A stretch of 64,000 nt of DNA from Dicyema japonicum. Taxonomy: Eukaryota; Dicyemida; Rhombozoa; Dicyemidae. Position numbers and translations under genes: made by a program. The stretch is from positions 372,001-436,000 of the forward strand of contig RDEW01000017.1 in NCBI GenBank assembly GCA_011109175.1, read 5' to 3'. This document shows positions 10,206-23,602 of this stretch, one piece after another. Numbering within the stretch: the stretch's first letter is position 1; each line of letters begins with the position of its first letter. Under the pieces are notes generated by a model. It saw nothing but the letters and a program-made list of their open reading frames with translations, was not told the DNA's origin and did not search any database.

Positions 10206-11048
10206 TATTGGTAGTCACTTTCAGTTTCCTCATGACTCATGTAAAGCAAATGATCAGAATTATCTTCTCCTACAAAAGCTGACCTTCGAAAAAATACTTG
10301 TTGGAAAATATAGAAGTAATTTATCTCGATTTTAGGCTTTCTATATAAACAGTACTTCGAAACGACCATCGGCTACGACTGCATGCGAAACCAACATGGT
10401 ATAATCGAATCTAAAGTTGATCGAAGACCTATTTCACATCTATCAACCCTACATGAGTTTTATGGCTCTGTGACGTGCTCAAGTTACTTGAATCGGATGG
10501 TTGAGGTGGTGACATCTTTATTCACTAAATGCCTTCTCCTAAAGATGAATTTAACCTCTTTTACCCATCTTGTGGACATTAACAAATGAAAATCTTAGTG
10601 GCATTAGATGCACTAGGTAAGGAAACGTATAAACCAATGTTAGGGATTAAATCTCATCTGGCTAGGTAGTTGGGGAACTTCGACGAGTGGCCCAGATTTT
10701 TTTCCATTAGTTAAGTATACAGTGACCATTATATTATTAGCACTGTTGTAGGGACTAATTAATTTCCCACGTGTATTGCACATGAAACTATCATTTCCAC
10801 TCTTTCTTCCGTAACCTCGGTTACAGACCATATTTCTAATCAAATCGATATCGTATGCAGTTTATTGGCAAGAATTGACAAGGCTGTTCGCCGTTGGTTA
10901 TGGAATACTGATTCCCAGTCTTTGGGATAATAGGATTATATCACGCAGTTTGTAGAGGCTGTTGGGTCGAGTCTCAGGATGTGTTTGAATAGACTTCACC
11001 ATACTTCAGTGATAACCAAGCTGACGGGTTCTTAAATGCCAATGCTTG
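10206..11048. other. no gene recognised
   Basis: Only short unrelated reading frames. Around 10500 a GGTTGAGGTGGTGAC motif is shared with 25840 and 40555, so at least part is repeat-derived. Nothing else identified. Confidence 0.4.
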
Positions 11049-11850
11049 TTAAGCCAATGGAAACGAATCACGCACCAGTTGCCAAGAAACAGTGAGCATT
11101 GCTGCAAAAGATGACGATTTTAAAGGGCTGAGGGAACCATCTTCGTTAACAGGGATCTTTGGGTCGAGGCGCGATTGCACTCCCAATTTCAGTGATGGCT
11201 TCTTTAAAAATTTTTCCGACCGCTCCAAGGGTTTTGAAACGATTGAGACAAACGGAAGCAACCTTAGAGGGCTGAGTAAAATCAGCTGACTCCAGCCCAT
11301 GTTTGATGATTTCACTGATGGCGGTGTGTCTGAGACAACATCCAGCGCTTCTTGCCATAAATGATGTATTCACTGTCGCCCAGGAGTGTTCCAACTTTTT
11401 AAATTGTCAACATTTCTCGTCTGTTCGGTTCACCTCTCTACCGATTGTTACAGAGTTAGTTCTTTCCGAGTTAACTCCCAGAAATTACTTTTCATGGGGA
11501 CAAGGTGATATATTAACTGTTCTTTGGGAGTTGATTTAACATGGGAGATTCAGTCTACGTCATCTGCTTTTATTAGTTTCCTTAAATCTTTCAGTGCCGC
11601 TTTAAGATAGACGATGAATGGAGCAGGGGACATTGATCCGCCTTGAGGTGCTTCAGTGGTTGTTCCGAAGGTCCTGGGTTGCGCGGATCCAATCTTCACA
11701 GCCAACTCATTGTCCGTAAGCAGTACACGAATAGCCCTAAGAAAGTTGTCGTTTAGAATAGTCTTGAAGATTTTCGTTAGTTGATCTCTTCAGATCGGTT
11801 CACATGCGGGACTCATGTCAATGCCAATGTGGTGGTCGTCGTTTTGAATT
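11049..11850 (-). mobile_element. LINE reverse transcriptase fragment (KKLGSLLGD family)
   Basis: Minus-strand translation around 11680-11560 gives TTEAPQGGSMSPAPFIVYLK then AALKDLRK (RT motif B). Further on come KADDVD (degenerate motif C) and, near 11390, VKKLGTLLGDSEYI. The same pair of motifs is better preserved at 63217-63990 (GIPQGDSLSPVLFIIYLEAA and KKVGSLLGDSEDV). Many stops and shifts; non-functional. Confidence 0.7.
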
Positions 11851-12789
11851 TCTGAGATATTTGGGGTTCTCGTGCACAGTGTTCATTATAGCAGGAGATT
11901 ATCATTCTTAATTGGCGAATATTCAGAGTTACAGACCGTTTGTTGAGGGTTTGTGAAACCTTTGGAGCTGTTTGAACAATAATAAATACACTCGTCGAGA
12001 TTAAAGCGCTATCACGACACGCCTCAAATATTTTGTTTGGTTTGATAGCACCTTGGATTATTTATGTTAAAACCCCAAGACCACCAAGAAAGAAAGAATT
12101 ACTCGCTAAATTAAGTGATCCCAGCCTCCAACATCTCTCGAATTCTCTTCGAATGCTCCGCCAATTAACCAACAGCGTTTCTGAAGTGTCTTCTTTTATT
12201 CTACCAGAGTGCACTTTTTTTAATGCCGATCTGAATTCCTCCGCATGAACCACCCTCTTTCTGAATGGGTTTCCTAACTTGATCTGATTTACATGTCACT
12301 AACGGATACCGTCTCTGATCTTAAAGCCTCGTTTATGACCTTTTTGTGTGGAGATGGAATTCAAAAGTGTGCCACTGTCCTTGGAAAAAACCCTGTATGG
12401 GTAGGCATGCCAAGGGAAAAGAAATATGTCAGGAGAGTCGCTTGTACAATTCTGGAATTTATTTTCAATTTTAAAACAAATTTTGAAACGTGTGGCACAT
12501 ACGGGACCTTAGTTAATATAACGTTCTTTGGTTCTGTGAAAGTAATTTTTATTTCTATCTGGTGCAATGTCGCTAGTTGGTTTGAAATTTTTCTTCTTCC
12601 CTCTGATGGCGTCATTGGATCCACCTTACTCAAAAGACGCCCAATACCTGGCCGGCATTCAAAAGGATCTGACTATTCATTCCACTGGTAGAAAATTTCG
12701 TTCCCTGGCGACGAGCCCCAGGACAACGTCCTCTGAATCACTTTTCTTGGATGAATGTCATGATGGAATGCGTCAGGATCAAGGAATTA
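11851..12789. other. degenerate repeat DNA, including the 5' flank of the pogo insertion
   Basis: The block 12590-12680 (TCATTGGATCCACCTTA, then CTGGCCGGCATTC) recurs at about 30600-30660 (+) and 35660-35710 (-), so it belongs to a dispersed repeat. The flank GCGTCAGGATCAAGGAATTA abutting the transposon at 12790 is also found uninterrupted at about 28520-28540. No host gene seen. Confidence 0.55.
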
Positions 12790-14551
12790 CAGTACGACCT
12801 CGCCCCAATAAAACCCCGACCTTGGGGCACCCTGTGTTTTGGGGCGATTTATTTAATAAATATTATTTTGAATGATTTTTACATTTTTTTACATTTTTTG
12901 ACCAATAGAAGCCTAAATTTAAAATACAAAATCCCGCTTATTGGGGCACTTTTTCAATCGATAATGTTAAAATTTATTATTTCATTTTTATCTTTATTTA
13001 ATTAATTTTAAAATATTTTTAAGCATGCTGCGAGCTTAGCCACCACTTGAAACAGAAGATTTCCGATTCTTTAATGAAAGAAAATACGTCAGAAAGAAAA
13101 ATTTGTCAATTATACAATATTGGAAAGGAACTGTCTCACGAATTAAAAAAATCGGAAAGGGGTTTCAAAAACACAAATATGCTCCGATGAACTTTCATCT
13201 AACAAGTTCGAATCAGATCTTTCTATTCGAATTGATCGATTAGTATTCGAAGTTTTTAAAAATTTGAGAGAGGATGGTATTTCAGTTTCAGGATTTCTCC
13301 TCAAAACTATTGCAAAAAATTGCAGCTAATCTTGACTTCAATGATTTCAAAGCATCAAATGGATGGTTGGATCGATGCGCAATGAATTATTGTTCAAAGT
13401 AATTTCGGATTAAAAGAACTCATGTGACAAAATAAAGTCAAAGATTTTTTAACGATTACGACAATTTATTTGATGAATACGAGAAAAATGAAATTTTTAA
13501 CTGCGACGAAACATCTTTTTTTGTTAAAAAATTCATGTAAATCATTTATCTCTTCAAATGATGATTGTTCTGGTAAAACGAAAAGCAAAGGACGAGTTTC
13601 AGTTCTTTTATGCTGAAGTCTTGAAGGTGAGAAATTAAAGCCCCTTGTTATCGGGAAATTTGAATCGCCAAGATGCTTAAAAAATATATAAACTGAGGAT
13701 TATGCGCTATATTTATTAGGTTATTTTTAGGTTTTGTACACAGCGTCAAAAATGCTTGGATGACGACTGATATTTTTGATAAATGGTTACAAAAAATAAA
13801 CTTTGAAATGGTCAAAAAACAGAAAATTTTTGATTCTTATGGATAATGCACCGTGCCACAAATTTCAAGAATATTCAAACTTATCATTTCTTAAATTTCC
13901 TAAAAATACAACAGCACTTCTTCAACCTTTAGATATGGGGATCATAAACTCTTTCAAGACATTATAACAACGTTCTTTATGAAAGATATGCTTGACGATG
14001 TAAAGGAATACTATTCGACCTTATTGAAAATTAATATGGGGCAAATAATTGCATTTGTAGGAGAAGCCTGGAGTCGAGTAATAACAACAACGATTGTCAA
14101 TGTCGGATGAAAATAAACGAACAGAGAACATGTGTTCGTGAAATTAATTCAAAAAAGCATCTGAATTAATTGATAAACATGTTTCAGGGTTAATAGAACT
14201 TGAAATAAACGGAATTGAAGATAATGGGACTTTGTATAATGAAAATGATGAGATTGAAGGGTTATGTTTAAAAGATTCAATAAGAATAATGAATAATCTC
14301 GAAACTTCTTTATTCAATACTTGCCCTGAAGGGCTCAAAGAATACTATGAATTCGGATTAAAATTTCAAAAATTCTAAGAAATAAGTATAATACTGGTTC
14401 AAAATAACTGATTATTTCTCATAAAATAAATTTTCTTTATATCGAAACGACATATTTTGTTATTAAAAAATATAAATAATTTTTTAAAATGTAAGAATTA
14501 TATATACCCTCTATATTTGGGGCACCTTTCTATTGGGGCGGGGTCGTACTG
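12790..14551 (+). mobile_element. pogo/Tigger DNA transposon, full length but inactivated
   Basis: Bounded by inverted repeats beginning CAGTACGACCYCGCCCC at both ends and flanked by TA on each side (12788-12789 and 14552-14553), as expected for Tc1/mariner-superfamily insertion. The plus strand encodes a broken pogo-type transposase. It has a CENP-B-like N-terminus (about 13060-13400, with NIGKGTVSRIKK and FKASNGWLDR), first catalytic Asp in FNCDETSFF (about 13497), second in [10 protein letters not shown] (about 13835) and third in [10 protein letters not shown] (about 13915). The C-terminus ends KITDYF. Several stops and frame shifts interrupt it. Length 1762 bp. Confidence 0.92.
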
Positions 14552-14900
14552 TAGTTAGTTTGGTTTTACTCTTGGTCTTTGGAGTGAGTTTATTAATTAA
14601 CACGGTGTATGTCAGTGAATCTTTTTTTCCTTGTGATATTCGGGTAAACTTGGCGCGCCTTCGCTGCGGTCACCACGTGGGTCTCAACGCCTACCTTTAC
14701 AAGATCGGTCAGGGAAAGTTGCCACTCTGACCTTCATGTAACCTTGTTGACCATGGGACAGATCACCTTTTTCGCCTTCTATGTCTTTCCCTCACGGGAT
14801 CATCCTTTTGGATCTCTTGGAACGTCTGTCATTGGTAGTAACGTTTTTGTTAGCCACCGGTTTCCTTCGCTTGAAGGGACGGGAGGTTGTGTCTGGACAT
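14552..14900 (+). mobile_element. LINE 3' end (LARLRCGHH family) downstream of the pogo insertion
   Basis: Encodes DIRVNLARLRCGHHVGLNAY, a motif of the RNase H/C-terminal part of a LINE family also seen at 22975-23060, 60255-60310 and 40290-40320. It ends with the block GTTAGCCACCGGTTTCC, then GCTTGAAGGGAC, shared with 10150-10200 and 27225-27330. The first 20 bp continue the retro-sequence that the pogo element split. Confidence 0.65.
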
Positions 14901-15084
14901 CAGCTGGAAGAAGCAATGGGTTTCACAGACAACTTCTGAGTATAGCCAGACGTCATAGTCTCTTGAAGAAAGACAAAGACTTCCTGCTTATCGTCCTGCT
15001 GTTTCGGCGACTATAATTATTTGTAAAAATTATAGATTTTTATCGGCGATTGATAAATTAATGAATACTCAAATTGAAAAAATT

Positions 15085-15250
15085 CAGTTCCAATAAAAAA
15101 ACAAATGATCCTTTTCCGTACCGCCCTGGCACTAGGACCACCTGAAACAGGTAAATCACATGACACTACTATATTTGAAAGGGGGAAAAGTGGAATAGAA
15201 CTAAGGATAAGAAATCTTCAATCAAGTAGCCCAGAATTGGATTTGGTTGG
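15085..15250 (+). repeat. dispersed repeat (AAATGATCCTTTT / CACATGAC family)
   Basis: Closely similar to 50715-50860 and 30225-30390. Each has AAATGATYCTTTT, a CCTGGCACT block, CAGGTGGATCACATGACG-like sequence, a purine-rich AGAGAGGAGGA stretch and TTCAAYCAAKTARCC. No coding capacity; it may be a SINE or a LINE 3' UTR. Confidence 0.65.
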
Positions 15251-15838
15251 AGGTTGAATAATAATAATTTCAAAAATGATAATCTAGACCGAATATGTGG
15301 TATGCAAGCTAGTCAAATAATTTATCCTAATTGGGCTAAAATTCGAACAGATTGAAGTTCTGAACAAAGGAAGTAGGTGAAGGATGCACGTAGGATCCGA
15401 GTTCGAATCCTATTCGGTCAAAATGAAGCGTGTCAGAAGCTGAATGTAGATAATAATAGTTAATGATTCGATGTATGTTCATAATAATTATATGCATTTG
15501 TGGTTATCAGACAAATCATGCTATGAATGAATTTATCCAAAAAACCACAAGTAAGGACCGAACTAAATAACTATGTGATCCCGACATGTCCAAGAAGAGC
15601 CCTCAACTTGACTCGGTGTTCCTTCCTTGAGTCCACACAAGTCAGTGATGGACAGAAAACTCTATGATACGGTTTAACGACCACTTTGAACTGTATAGAA
15701 GAATCCGGAGTGTTTAGTAGCAGTCGTTTCTTTCCAGTGATCGACTTGTGTCACTTTACTTAAAATTAAATTTATTATTTTTAAAAATAATTTAAATAAA
15801 TTATTTATTCGATTCAAGTATTAATCTTGAAATATAAG
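15251..15838. other. no gene recognised; repeat remnants upstream of the Rab11-FIP gene
   Basis: The part 15560-15660 is a degenerate minus-strand copy of the LINE 3' end at 6690-6870. A GAGTTCGAATCC box at about 15396 resembles a tRNA B box but has no foldable tRNA around it. AT-rich sequence at 15760-15830 directly precedes the start codon. Confidence 0.45.
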
Positions 15839-18477
15839 ATGGCTATGATTCCAAGTGAGATCACAGTTTGGGGTTGATTTTATTTATTAATTATAAGTCA
15901 AGGGAGGTTTTGGACTTTCTGGAAGGAAAACAGGTTGAATTGCTTGTAAAGAAATTTACCAGGAACAAGGAAGTTAAGCTGTTCGTTCGGAGTTGGGTCG
16001 AAGGAATTTAAGACGAATGAAATATTAGGTGAGAATAAAGTTCAATGGAATGAACAGAATTCGATGTAATGCAAAAAATATTAATTAACAGACATATAAA
16101 GGGCACCAAGAAACCGTTGGTCATCTCAGTCTTGGATGACGGAAAAAAATTCGGAAAGATAAAGATTCCAATTGAAGAAATACAAAAGGCAATCCCAATT
16201 GAGTAAGATTTATGCCTGATTACCCTCATGAATGTTTTTATCGATTAGATTCAGTAATTCGCCTATTAAACCCTCAAAGAAGTATCCACTAGCCTACGGA
16301 TATATTGAATACAAGTGTTGGGTGACCCAATTCGCTGCGGAATCATCAGGAGGTTCAAAATTGTCACTCAGGGAATCCATATCTTCCCTCAGCTCTGGGT
16401 TCGTTGGCCTCAAGAAACAACAGTCAATGATGGTAAAGAAACAAAAACCCAGCACATTGGGGGAAGCGCCTGAGGTGGTTGATCGCAATTATCATTCAGA
16501 CTCGGAGTACGACCATCTTGAGACCAAGAATTACGATCATTAAGCCTAGAGAGGTCTTCCCCGGGGAGAAAATTACTGTAAGAGGAAGGTGTTTCGGCAA
16601 CAGTGAAGAAGACATTGAATCAATTTACGTTTTTGACAAACTTTGTCAGCAATACGTCCTGGAGTCCCCTTCTCTCATCCACCTGGTTCTACCAGAGGGT
16701 TTGGTAAGTTGTGGCATCATTTCAGCAAGCTGGAAAAACCGAGATCATAATCACCACAAAAGAAGGAGGCCGTGGTGTCTGCCTGGCAACCATGATAATA
16801 AAAGAGAAGGTAGTATTACTTCAATTAATAGACACCCCCACAGGTGGATGTAAGTTCATCATCTTCATCCTTAAATTTGGAGACACCGTCGTATACTTCT
16901 CCAATTACCATGGAATCGGCTTCGGTTCCTGTTCTTTCTTCACAAATTGTTCTTATTTGCGGAATTATCTTCAGAACACTGATTTTCTACTAGAAGAAAA
17001 TCAACCCCCGAAGAGTAACGTTGAATCAGTTGCTTTCGATCAAAATTTGGCGGAGACAACTGGCGCAGACCAAATCACTCAATATTCTGTGCCTAAACCA
17101 CAGACAAAACCTGAGCCCATTGTGACAAAAATACCCGAATTTGAAATTTCCAATCCTTTTGTCGAGAAGTCCCCTGAACCACTCTTCATCGAGTCAAAAA
17201 ACGAGGAGATCGAAAAACCATCGGTCCAGGTGCGTTCACTATTTTATCCCCCTAGAATAAGTCTCCACACTGTGAACCAGAGAGTCCCACCATGAAACTC
17301 AATCGGAGCTATACGATGTGGGGTTATTTTTTAAATGATAGGAAAGTCAAGTGAATTACGACGAAATTGAGGTTTTTTTTAAGTTCGAATCCGCAGAACT
17401 TCGAACTGGACGCGTTTCAGCCGAGCCAGGTTTCTTGTTTTGGTGACTCATAGTTCTCGTATCCTTCAAGGACATCAAGAATTGTAAATAACTCATAAAA
17501 TTATAGGAAAACGTCTTCTCCCAGCATTTGCATCAAACTCAGGAAGGTGAGTCTTCATTATTACTTTCAGTGACATTCCATGGTGTTAACGAGGAAGCTC
17601 AGAACTTTGGCAGTAAGAGAATAACCTTTGAAGCAGACTCCAATAAAACTGAAGTCTCGGATAATGTGGTGTCTTGATTTATTCATTAGGCTTTTCCCAA
17701 TTTGAGAGACTCACAGAGTTCGACTAATAGAAGTTCGGGGGAATATAACCCCGGTAATGTTAATTTTGAGTCGAAAAAAGCAGCTGATGTGGAAGGTACT
17801 CATTTTATGACACGTTGGTAGATAGCTCTGAAGTTAGGGAAACCCTTAGTTCAATCTCTAAGTCGAATACTGAGGACTACGTTAATCGAAGTTCTGGGAA
17901 GTATAACTACAGTAATGCTAATTTTGAGTTGAAAAAAGCAACCGATGGGAAAGGTACTCATTCTGTGACATATTGACAGATAATTTTGGAGTTAATGAAA
18001 CCCTTAGTTCATTCTCTAAGTCGAATACTGAGGAGTACGTTAAATGCACTTCAAAGGCGGATTACTTTGATGTGGCCACTAAAGATGACACAAAATTTGA
18101 TCCACCAGTCGAATCCATTGTAAATAGACTGCTTATTTTAGCCAAAGAATCACTCGAATACGAATAAAATTGAGCAGATTCCGTCGACTCACATAAAAGT
18201 GATCTCGGGGGAGGAAGAAAAGCTAAAAAGTGAGCTGATGCTAATCAAAGCTGAGTTTGATAACCAAAAAGCCAACTCAGGTTAGTGTTGTGTTTGATGG
18301 TAGAACTGGAATTGAATCGTGCCTTGAGTGAAATTAAAAGTGACCCCTGGTTTATTATTTTAAGGTTTGGAGGAAAAGAATAAACTGTTGAATGATCAGC
18401 TTACTAAATTAACTGAGAAATATTCACGTTTGTTAGCGAATGTCATCATGGAATGTCCTCATCTTTTGGAAGTCTGA
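15839..18477 (+). CDS. class I Rab11-FIP-like protein with a Sec5-type IPT/TIG domain
   Basis: Predicted membrane-recycling adaptor: class I Rab11-FIPs use a C2 domain to bind phospholipid and a C-terminal helix to bind Rab11. I place 20 introns (22-29 nt, one of 46 nt), giving 21 exons and about 709 residues. Visible in order: C2 domain (about 1-110; ITVWVKGG, GVGSKEFKTNEI, VQWNEQ, KPLVISVLDDGKKFGKIKI); serine-rich linker; IPT/TIG fold (coding 16529-16809; ITIIKPREVFPGEKITVRG, then TEIIITTKEGGRGVC, very like exocyst Sec5); acidic region with one NPF (EHD-binding type); two tandem 44-residue repeats; coiled coil; and terminal RLLANVIMECPHLLEV, matching the FIP Rab11-binding domain (LLVRVMEETPNILRV). 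It stops there, as FIPs do. The frame is continuous except for one missing base, probably in AAA at 17295-17297. AG directly precedes the ATG. The overall assignment is strong; the exact splice map is my reconstruction. Confidence 0.85.
16529..16809 (+). other. coding region of the Sec5-like IPT/TIG domain
   Basis: Two exons (16529-16703 and 16726-16809) separated by a 22-nt intron encode the domain. The opening IKPREVFPGEKITVRG corresponds to the ISPNEG...GTKVTIRG strand of Sec5. The closing TEIIITTKEGGRG corresponds to GDIIVTTKSGGRG, which in Sec5 lies at the Ral-binding face. The domain is bounded by 22-nt introns at 16507-16528 and 16810-16831, a layout compatible with exon shuffling. Confidence 0.75.
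17725..18040 (+). repeat. two tandem 158-bp units spanning exon and intron inside the Rab11-FIP-like gene
   Basis: Units 17725-17882 and 17883-18040 align along their length. Each holds a coding part (AATTTTGAGTYGAAAAAAGC), a 26-nt intron starting GTACTCATT, and a second coding part (CCCTTAGTTCA...TCTAAGTCGAATACTGAGGA). After removal of the intron each adds exactly 44 codons, so the duplication kept the frame and doubled an intron. Confidence 0.9.
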
Positions 18478-19244
18478 GTAATTTATTTTAATTATTTTTG
18501 TCATGGTTAACATGTGTTTATACCAAAATTATTGATTCTTAGTGGGCCGGTCCCCGAGTGAGATGAGATATCTTTGCTAATTTATTTTTTTCTATGTGAG
18601 GGTTAATTATGGTAGATTAAGTCTCTCTGTTTTTTACGGGGTTTTTTTGACTTTAATCGACAATCCCAAGGTTAAATAAAGTATGGTTGATGTCAAACTG
18701 GGAAAACAAGCAATCCTTAGTAGCTGCAACTCGATCAGTCGATTTGGTAGATTAAGTCCATCTTATTTTTTTATTAAGAGGGTGGCTTTATAGAGGTGTA
18801 CGTTTAATGCAGTAAAATTTACTGTAGTAACTTTATTCAAAAAAAATTCGGACTTATTTATTTATTAATCTCGGATACACAGAGCAGACCTATCGGAGAA
18901 CGACACTTCCGACTATCTTGAACAAAGACCTATCAGCGGTTGGTATGAGAGGGAAACTTAACAAATTTTTTGTTTTCTCGGGAGTGCTTTTTAACAATAA
19001 TACACAGAGCAAGAGGGTAATAATTTACACAGAAGCAGACCTTGCAATTTCCCATTCAGAAGAACACATTCAGTCCTTACAGATATGGGAACCCCTCCAC
19101 CAGAGTCGGAGAAATTAAAAAATCTAGTAGACAATTTATAAATCTGTCAGGTACCAATGGATAATAATTAATTTACTTATTTACCCCTGGTCCTTTCAAG
19201 TTAAGGAAAACTGACTAACAGGAAAGTAGCTACCAAAAGGAATC
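18478..19244. other. intergenic; LINE remnants
   Basis: The part 18861-18900 carries the TTATTTATTAAYCYCGGATA motif of the dispersed repeats at 30285 and 50548. The part 18940-19010 (GGGAAACTTAACAAATTTT, then CGGGAGTGCTTTTTAA) matches 26248-26300, the 3' end of the SGDDLD LINE family. The part 19165-19260 is a minus-strand LINE 3' end. No host gene. Confidence 0.55.
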
Positions 19245-20110
19245 AGTGGTTCCCAAACTTTTTTGAGGTGAGGCATTTTTTCTGAGTTTCTAAAAATTTG
19301 AGGCACCCTAATTGTTTATTATTTTAAATAATATCTTATATTTCTGATTTTATTTATTAAGGCAACAGAATTAATGTGAAAGGTGTAATTGTTTTTTTGC
19401 TTGCAGAGACCTTTAATATCTTCAAGCTTATTCTGTAATTTGTTTTCGTTGAGGAATATAAAGAAAAACCAAACTCGCAGAGGTAGGTTTTTCCCAACAT
19501 AATTCCCCAGAAATCATATAATCATCGATTGCGTTGATAATTTCTTGACCAGTTGTGTTTTTTCTCAAGAGATTTACAAAATAAAAAATTTTGTTGCAGT
19601 GTAGAATCAAACAAATAACGAACAAAACTAATAATATTGATAATCTTTCAACATCAGTTGATTCGTCAAACTGAATAGAAAAATAATCAGATGTTTTTAA
19701 GCGGGAAACTAATTGATTTTCAATATTATTGGAAAGATCATCAATGCGTCGTTTTACAGTGCTGCTAGAAAACTGAATCGAATTAATTTTTGAGAATTAT
19801 CATCCCCATATAAGCGAGATAAAGCTTCTTCATTTTTTAACTTAACTTATCTAAGATAAATAAAAATTATAATCAACTTCATAGGAAGCTTCAGTGGCTT
19901 TTAAATTTTCATTTTTTGTGAAGTTTCAGGCAATCAGTTTGGATGCAAAAATGAGTAAGGGTCTTTATTGAATTAATAGGGGAGTTCCCCATATGGTGGC
20001 AGAAGTAAAATCTTATGGCGCAGACGTTTCCAAGAAAAGATGAAATAGCAGATTGTGTATCAACTTCCTTCCTTTACCACACAACTAACAAACAGTTTGC
20101 TTGGTGGTGA
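19244..20110 (-). mobile_element. hAT-family (Charlie/ZBED-like) transposon remnant
   Basis: The sequence CAGTGGTTCCCAAACTTTTT at about 19244 is a classic hAT terminal inverted repeat. The minus-strand frame 19625-19428 encodes FVNLLRKNTTGQEIINAIDD then YMISGELCWEKPTSA. This resembles the T-G-x-(D/E)-I...(L/S)-x-W-x-x-C segment of ZBED/SCAND3-type hAT transposases. The opposite terminus and target duplication were not found, and the coding sequence is broken. Confidence 0.6.
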
Positions 20111-20288
20111 CTACGAAGCGAAGGACAAGCTACCGTTACAGAATTTCTTTAATCACATGATGGTAAAACTAATTTACTCACCACAAATAAAAGTGGTATA
20201 ATATATTATTCCATGATCAACTACTTTAAAAAGGCAAAAAATGAAAACTATAAAACAATATCACTTAATTAGCTACAAATTATAAATT

Positions 20289-22448
<2,160 letters not shown>

Positions 22449-22589
22449 AATTTTAGCTTTTACTTTTTAAACGAGTTTTTGTCTCTAAAACCAGAATGAT
22501 ACATAAGGTTAAACGTGGATGAAAATTGATTTAATAATTATTTTTATTATTATTATTATATAATTATATAATAATTTAATCAATTATAG

Positions 22590-23455
22590 TTTTGTATACA
22601 ATTTGGCTTCATATAATCCACCTACAATGTCTCAGCTCAACTCCTGTTGATCATCTACATTGGGAGTCAAAGATCTTTCCAATTGGAGACCATCTGGAAA
22701 TGAGAGCCCTGCAGTTCCTCTCCCAAGCCTACAGCCTAGAACATCACTTCCACTCTATGCAAACCGCAAAACAAAAGGAAAATTATTATGACAACCAGTG
22801 ACGTGTCTCGAATGTTATCATTCATCCCTTCCATCCCCAATGACAGGAGTCGTCTGAAACAGATACACGATTTTGCTTCTACGAGAAGCATCCGATGACT
22901 CAATGAATTATTACAGCGACCCCCTCCTCCAATAGACCAATCAGAATCCTCTTTTCCAAGGGACGCCCGAGTTAACATGGCTCGTCTACGATGTGGGCAC
23001 CACCCATATCTACCAACATGTTATATACTCTGTCCTTTTGCAACCTCCACGTGTTGACAACAAATTTGAATGTCATGAATTGGCACAACGTTACTCAACA
23101 ATGCCGGAACTGACCGATTTTTGTGAGCTACCTACATCTGCTGCGTCCTACTTAATAGCTGCTGGCCTCTTACAAGTTAGTGAGGCTGGGGTTACTTAAC
23201 TAACTACAATGTCAAGTCAAGAATACAGTCAATAGCACGGCAAACATCCTGGAGTCCTGTTTTACAAGGGAGTTTTTTCACCAAACATGCGTAAAATTGG
23301 GTGACAGCAGCGACGCGGAGAATGACTATCCAATAAATCGTAACAAAAGCTTTTTGAAGAAATGCCTGCTCTCTCTACTATCCACAGACAATTTATCCCA
23401 CCAGTCTTGTCCTATGCGAGTGCAGTCTGGTTAATTGCCATTTCCATTGTTCGAT
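22590..23455 (+). mobile_element. LINE C-terminal fragment (LHWESK family)
   Basis: Encodes SSTPVDHLHWESKIFPIGDH then LEMRALQFLSQAYSLEHH, and at about 22975 VNMARLRCGHHPYLPTYM. The part 23370-23455 adds HRQFIPPVLSYASAVWL, an RT C-terminal block. A second, longer copy lies at 59640-60480 with more than 85% apparent identity over the shared part. Frames are broken in both. Confidence 0.85.
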
Positions 23456-23602
23456 GAATAAATTGATTAAAATCCAGGAAGCTGTCATCGGCCCTAATTT
23501 CGAGTCTATGACTTTTGAAGCACTCCTACTTGAACGACATCGAAAATTCATGAGGGTGGGCAACTTACTAAATAGCCTCTTCTATGACTCCTTTATCAAA
23601 TA

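Noticed and set aside
15380-15425. tRNA gene suggested by GAGTTCGAATCC
   Set aside because: Only a B-box-like motif is present. The T-stem does not pair properly and no anticodon arm or acceptor stem can be formed.
16479-16853. A separate exocyst Sec5 (EXOC2) gene
   Set aside because: The IPT domain is strongly Sec5-like, but the exons on both sides splice in frame to a FIP-type C2 domain and a FIP Rab11-binding C-terminus, and no Sec5 helical body is present.
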